From the NCBI GenBank assembly GCA_005784505.1, contig VCAZ01000046.1, forward strand, positions 190,001-254,000: a DNA stretch of 64,000 nt. The letters run 5' to 3'. Origin of the DNA: Bagarius yarrelli. Taxonomy: Eukaryota > Chordata > Actinopteri > Siluriformes > Sisoridae. The notes below the pieces were generated by a model that had not been told where the DNA came from, searched no databases, and saw only the letters and a list, made by a program, of their open reading frames with translations. This document shows positions 58,728 through 64,000 of this stretch, piece after piece (the stretch's first letter is position 1; every line of letters begins with the position of its first letter). Both the position numbers and the translations under genes were made by a program.

Positions 58728-59118
58728 CATCACTTAAACTTCTCAGGTAGTTCAAATACTCTGAAGCTTGTTTGTAAAATCAAAGTGTCCGAGTGGATCA
58801 GGGTGAGACTTGACTGAGTTTGAAGCTAACTAGTGCTAAGTCACCATCTGCTGCTGAGCTCCACAGACAGAAAGGGTTAGAAGCTGCCTTTAAAGAAAAC
58901 ACTCGCCTTATCACTGTTAGGACAGAATAAAGGCTGGTGTTGTTAAATCATCATAAGACATTAGCAGTCGAGCACTGATTTTCACACACTTGCACAAAGC
59001 CACGGGCATGGGCTATAGAAAGGTTAAGCTTGGGGAACGAGAATGAGATGTAATGAGAGGTAAGACAGTAAGGTAGTGATGAGGTTACACAGCTATTTAA
59101 GTTAGCTATTTAAGACGT

Positions 59119-59157
<39 letters not shown>

Positions 59158-59312
59158 GGTGATACCTGCTATACACTTAGCTCAAAAAAATTATATCATG
59201 AACATATACATTAAAAAAGAAAAATATTAAATATCTCATATAATAAAAAACTTTTTTCCTAGGTTTGACATTTCACAATTTTAGCGAAAACGAAGGAGCT
59301 TAATATAGCAAC
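58728..59312. other. intronic sequence with a (TG)n-(GA)n repeat
   Basis: Unique except for a TG run followed by GA units at 59117-59157. Nothing else recognised. Confidence 0.5.
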
Positions 59313-60008
59313 CTAACGTAACTGGTAATCAAAGGCTGTGCCTATCAAACCAGACGTCTCTGTGTACTCTTCCGACAGTCTGTATTTGGAGTTTATTTTT
59401 GCTTGCAAAGTCTTTCCTAAATCCTTATATGTAAATACATTGTTGGGCAGTAACATCGCTACTAGTTTAACTACATTTCTCTGTGTGATGGTGGCATCAC
59501 TGTTTTTGGAATAATGTAGTTTTTCAGTAGTGAAGTTGTTTTGATGATTAAGGGGTGGAGTAGCATGCACACAAGCTACATTTACCAATCCTGGATCAGC
59601 TATTGATGCCACAGCCATTCACAGAACTGTGTGGCCGACACATGTGTACTGAAAGGAATCCATGTTTTACGCTCAAAACATACATAGTTCAAGTTACCAC
59701 ATGAACATATTAGGTGGCAGAAATCATGTGCGCTTTTACAACATACTAAACTGAGACTCGAAATTACTACGAATTTTATGTTTTTCCAAATTGTATTGAC
59801 AAACTCCAAAGTTGGTTTCATATAAAAATGAAAATTTTCAAAATAGATTAGATGTAGTAAGCTACTTTTGCCATTTTGCTTTAGCTTAGCTTGCTACATT
59901 TCCCAGGAGGGAAGAGAAAGGGGTGTAGTTTTAGTTTAGTGAAGTTTCATTGAACTGATAGCTAACTGATAGCCTAACTAACTACATGAGCAGCTTTACC
60001 CAACACTG
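59313..60008 (-). mobile_element. hAT-like element with one clear end and an open frame
   Basis: On the minus strand the block starts at 60008 with CAGTGTTGGGTAAAGC, the typical start of a group of fish hAT elements. It continues with AGTTAGGCTATCAGTTAGCT. The other terminus is not identifiable, so the left limit is arbitrary. A 101-codon open frame at 59618-59313 (for example TYKDLGKTLQAKINSKYRLS) has no motif that I recognise. Confidence 0.5.
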
Positions 60009-61009
60009 TGTAAATATATCATCAGCACTGACTCTTCATGCTTGCTATTAATATATGGTTGTTGTTTTTTCCACCTCCATAATGTGTTTTGTAATTGATG
60101 ACCTTTTAACCTTTTAAATGATGTCAGAAGTAGATGGAGTTGCAGAGTAAAAACAGTGTGACAGCAGAGGTCACAGCATCTACAAAATGGCATAAAAATT
60201 CATATAAAACATTCTTTTGGAAATCCCCCCTTTTTCTCCTACTGTTGTAAATGTTTAAATTAGATAGAAGCATCTTTTTTAGATATGACATAAGGGAGAA
60301 GGAGGATTTGCACTGTGTAAAAGTGATAGATAGAAATAAAAAGAGATGATTGACTGATTTGTACTTTAATACTCAGAATGACAGCGTACCAGCCCATAGT
60401 AACAAGGTATCATTTTACAATCATGGACCATTGCCTCATTCCACATGGGTGCCTAATCTCCACATGGGTGCACCAAAGCTTCAAGGTGTGAGCTCTTGCT
60501 GGCTCTATGTTAACAATCCCAAAGGCCAAGCTCTGACAACTAACCCAGCCCGCCAATGGATGTCCATATACACCAGAGAGAGAAACTGCAAAACAGCACT
60601 TTTCTTTTTCCATCAAAATTTGCTGACAGGAGGATACACCTGAACCCCTGAGGAGCAGCAGAGAAGAACAGTGGAGAGCAAATGGACCTCTAAAAAACTT
60701 CTGCAAGTTTTACAAAAAAATGCAACATCTTTCCATCTGTGTGTATTTTATAACAAGTGTCTTACACACACACACATACACACAGTTGAGATTTCTAAAA
60801 CGAACTGCTGGATTATTCATTTTAAGAAACTTGCATAGGATTTGAAAACAGGAATGCAGAGTCTTGGTAACCTTCCAGAATTATAATGCATCATAGCAAA
60901 ATGTTTAAATGAATGACAGTAGACATGACTTATGTCTGTTTTTAGGGACGCATCTGACGTAACTAGTAATTGTGGTGATATAAGAAGTTTTTGGCACTTT
61001 TAACTATTA
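60009..61009. other. upstream sequence, nothing recognised
   Basis: Unique. The part at about 60400-60700 has an even composition with open frames on both strands, but no exon boundaries. Confidence 0.35.
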
Positions 61010-61262
61010 ACAGTGGTGACTCAAATGGTTAAGGCGCTAAGTAGTTGATCTGGAGACAAGGAAGGCCTGGTTTCAAGCACCACCGCTGCGGGACTGAGTT
61101 GTTGATCGGAAGACCTGGGTTCAAGCCCCACCACTGCCAGCCAGACACTGTTGGTCCTTGAGCAAGACCCTTAACCCTTCCTGCTCCAGGGGCGCTGCAT
61201 CATAGCTGACCCTGCGCTCTGACCCCAACTTATTAAAGATGGGATATGCAAAGAACGAACTT
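61010..61262 (+). mobile_element. tRNA-derived SINE of a second family with a duplicated head
   Basis: Two tRNA-like head ends occur in tandem: CAAGGAAGGCCTGGTTTCAA and, about 50 bp later, GGAAGACCTGGGTTCAAGCC, the latter with an intact B box. They are followed by CTTGAGCAAGACCCTTAACC and a distinct body (CAGGGGCGCTGCATCATAGC, GACCCTGCGCTCTGACCCCA, GGGATATGCAAAGAACGAAC) ending TTCACTGTGCTGTAA. The body differs from the other SINEs in the window. Confidence 0.8.
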
Positions 61263-62595
61263 CACTGTGCTGTAAACAAATATATGAAAAAATTCTATTT
61301 AAACTGTAGATTGTATATTTGTCTATGCTATAGAAAGAAACCACATATGCACTGATCAAAAAAAATCTTTCTAGTCTAAAAATCCAACATACCGACCTTC
61401 ACATCATTTCTAACAGCTGCAGAGTGAGTCTGTGCTCTCTCGAGACCTTTGGTTGAATATTGATTAAAGCAGCAAGAACAAAGGAGGTCAGGTGAAGTCA
61501 AAATTGTGTGAACTACTAGCTGACTAGTAGCATTGTGTGTGAGTGGGGGTATATGTGCATGTGTGTGTGTGAGAGAGAGAAAGACCCGTTGCTCTATCCA
61601 TTGTAGGGCTTTTTATGTCAGGAAATAGTTTTCTGATAACCCTGTGTGTGTTGGGGGGGTGAATGTGTGTGTGGGTGGATGGATGTGGGTGCATGTGTAT
61701 ACACCACCAGCAGGTCACATTAAAAGCGTAAGTATAGATGCTCGTCTCACAGAGCACCAGAATGAATAACGGTTTTTGTCTCTTTATCAGTCACACAAAG
61801 TTTTTTTTTCATGCGTGTTTTTCATGCAAGACACTGCTCATATATTAAAGACGTTTTTATTCATTTTTCAGCTATATTTACTGCACCTGAAGCATTTGTG
61901 TGTCTGATTATCATTGAAAAAAACTGCAACGCATTTGCGTGCATGGCCAAAACAACATAAAAGCTGTTTTCTCGTTTATTATAATGGGTTATAATGAAAG
62001 TCCCAAGGCATTTGCTGAAACCTTTAATGGGGAATGTACTTGTGTTGAAAAATATAAATTTGGAAAAAAAAAGTATTAGGCAAAGATTAAAAAAATGGAT
62101 TTTAATTCTATACATTAAAAACATTTAGATGTTCTCTCGGTATATGTCCATATGCCCAGCTTTCCAAGCCAATAACTGGCATCGCTTTATTTTAGTGAAT
62201 CTGTACAGTTTTACTAAGAATTTTTCCCCAGTGCAAATATAATGCCCTCAGTGTTACATGTGGCAACCGGATAAAGGAAGAGGCTGTTGTCGTAGGAACT
62301 GTATGTGAAGGGCAGTCAGCTAGTAATGTTTAAACTCGGTTTTATTATTAACCTTTTTAATCATGTTCTTTTCTGTCAGACGTTGTAGCAGATTTTCAAC
62401 CTCCCTGACACTTTACGTTAAATGCCATTTAGCTTAAAAAAAGCTTTGGGTTGACATAAAAATCGAAACTCTTTATTAATTCTTAATAATGTTTTTGTTA
62501 TGGTTTAACGGTACGTTTTAAAAGGTTTAGCATAGGTCTTTTTTTAACTTTTATAATAATCATATTTATAATTATAAATGAGTTTTAAGTAAACA
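61263..62595. other. upstream sequence, nothing recognised
   Basis: AT-rich unique sequence with short TG runs near 61530-61570 and 61640-61690. No exon seen. Confidence 0.4.
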
Positions 62596-62773
62596 GGAAA
62601 TTGTGTTAGTGGAAGCTCAGTGAGTAAGATGTTCACAGGTTCAATTTCTTTCACCACCACCAAAACCACCACTGGGCCACCTGAGTGTGGCCCCTTACCC
62701 TGCTAACTGTTCAAATTTAGAGATATTTATAAGCGCTCTGGATATGAGCGTCTATCAAATGCCAGAAATGTAG
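62596..62773 (+). mobile_element. tRNA-derived SINE, diverged
   Basis: Forward copy: GTTAGTGGAAGCTCAGTGAG, B box CAGGTTCAATTTC, CCACCACTGGGCCACCTGAG and tail AAGCGCTCTGGATATGAGCG, then TCAAATGCCAGAAATG. Confidence 0.75.
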
Positions 62774-62891
62774 TAACTAGAAATAAGTATTAATCAAATG
62801 CTACACTATTTTTTTAATAATCAACACAAAGGCAACAAAAGAACTGAAACCCCATGACATCATTAGACAGCTGTGGGTACAGCCTACTATG

Positions 62892-62905
62892 TGACCTTTT
62901 GACCT
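62892..62905 (-). promoter_or_regulatory. second DR2-type nuclear receptor motif
   Basis: The minus strand reads AGGTCAAAAGGTCA: two perfect AGGTCA half-sites spaced by two bases. A further TGACCT lies at about 62922. Function unproven. Confidence 0.35.
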
Positions 62906-63359
62906 TTGAGATTTGGCCATGTGACCTGATCCCGACTAACCCACTGACTGAGGATTAGCTCTTTTAAGTGGCAGCAAGTTGAGTTATTCAACCATCTGGT
63001 GAATTCCTGTTACAAACTGTGGACTTAATGTAATAACAGTAATCACATTATCCTAGTGCATCACACCAGCTTTGTTAAATGTGCACAATAACCCTGTGTG
63101 TAGTTGGTGGTAACGATAGACTCTCAGATAGCACACACACAGCGTACTGTGGTTATTGACCACTGCGTTTAATCCTCTAAGAGCTGTTTCAGATAAGCAA
63201 GTATAGAATATCAGCTGAGTGGATTGTACCTGTTCTCAGAACAGTTCCATTCTTTCCAATATAAATGCTTCAACTTTTTCCTGCATAATTTCACAATATT
63301 ATTGTGCATGCTGGAAGAAAATGGATCACAGTTACTCCTTCATTATATGAACAGTAGTG

Positions 63360-64000
63360 GTGGGAAATCTGACCATCACATCCATCTGTGTTTTTCATAC
63401 AACAGACATTGCCTCAAAGCAGCTTTGCACAGAATGTAACAGGGAAAAGTGTAAGATTGTCCCTAATGAGCAAGTCGGAGGCGACTGTGGCAAGGAAAAA
63501 CTCCCTGAGGATTTTTTTTTTTTTTTTTGTAGGAAAAACATTGAGAGGAACCAGACTCATAAGGAAACCCATCCTTATCAGGGTGACACCGCATGTTATT
63601 GTTAATTACAACATATTGTAACAATCAAATGTAATGTAAATTGTAGCCTTGAGTCAGTGGAGCAGTGGAGCAGTGGAGTTCATCCTCGAAGCTCCTTGAA
63701 ATCGAGGAAAAGGGCAGGAACCTGTTCACTAGTGCCTCAGGATCCTCGCAGGGTTGGCATCTTCTCCCTGAAGGTTTACCAGTGCTACCAGTGTGTCTTT
63801 AATCATATATACTGTAGCATAATATTATGGGATATGTTATGTGTATGCCTGGCTAAATAGATATGTCTTTAATCTATGTTTAAACTGGGAGACTGTGTCT
63901 TGAATATAAAATATCTCTACCTCCTTTTGTGGACTTTTCTATCTAGACTAGACTAGAATACCAGAAGTCTGGAAGATTGAGATCCCAAGGAGCGTGATGG
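63360..64000 (+). repeat. large interspersed teleost repeat, cut by the window edge
   Basis: Key boxes are GCCTCAAAGCAGCTTTGCAC, GGCAAGGAAAAACTCCCTGA, GAGAGGAACCAGACTCATAA, GGAAACCCATCCTTATCAGG, CTACCTCCTTTTGTGGACTT and AAGGAGCGTGATGG, in the order I remember for a repeat common across many teleost genomes. A poly-T run interrupts it at about 63511-63527. An AGTGGAGC unit repeats near 63656-63677. The open frames here are repeat-derived. Confidence 0.75.

Overview
This is an animal (vertebrate) genomic window, almost entirely intronic, and most likely from a teleost fish. The points in favour are an AT-rich background, dense CA/TG and GA microsatellites, many tRNA-derived SINEs ending in the fish-type tail GGCAGACGCTCTTATCC (read here on the + strand of reversed copies), hAT-type MITEs, Tc1-like relics and a fish-type interspersed repeat at the right edge. 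The SINE and repeat set suggests an otophysan such as a catfish or relative, but that is a recollection of repeat families, not a measurement. I see no operon-like layout, no bacterial genes, no CRISPR array and no functional RNA gene. The one gene I recognise with confidence is gse1 (genetic suppressor element 1, a coiled-coil nuclear protein), read on the minus strand. Its exon with the start codon lies at 2497-2694, and the rest of the coding region would lie left of the window. A CpG-rich block at 18849-19035 has a strong minus-strand splice donor and GC boxes, and is a good candidate for a non-coding first exon and promoter. A second exon-like segment at 57347-57535 is open throughout, has splice sites at both ends, is exactly 63 codons long and joins in frame to exon 2, so I read it as an upstream exon of a longer gse1 isoform. 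If so, nearly the whole window is one very large 5' intron region. Layout: 1-2496 intron after exon 2, with a 471-bp MITE; 2497-2694 gse1 exon 2; 2695-18848 repeat-rich intron (four copies of one hAT-like MITE family, four SINEs, long GA tracts); 18849-19035 candidate promoter and exon 1; 19036-57346 long intron with SINEs, GGAA and GA tracts, nested transposon relics, a TCTA microsatellite and several unique stretches that could be regulatory; 57347-57535 upstream exon; 57536-64000 further upstream sequence with a hAT-like relic, two SINE families and a large interspersed repeat. No intact transposase or reverse transcriptase is present. I did not find a novel multi-gene system. The observations most worth following are the alternative 5' exons of gse1 (including a predicted uORF whose stop would overlap the gse1 start codon), two DR2-type nuclear-receptor motifs, two exon-like segments on the plus strand, a hAT element whose target-site duplication matches its host SINE, and a strong strand bias of polypurine tracts across the gse1 intron.
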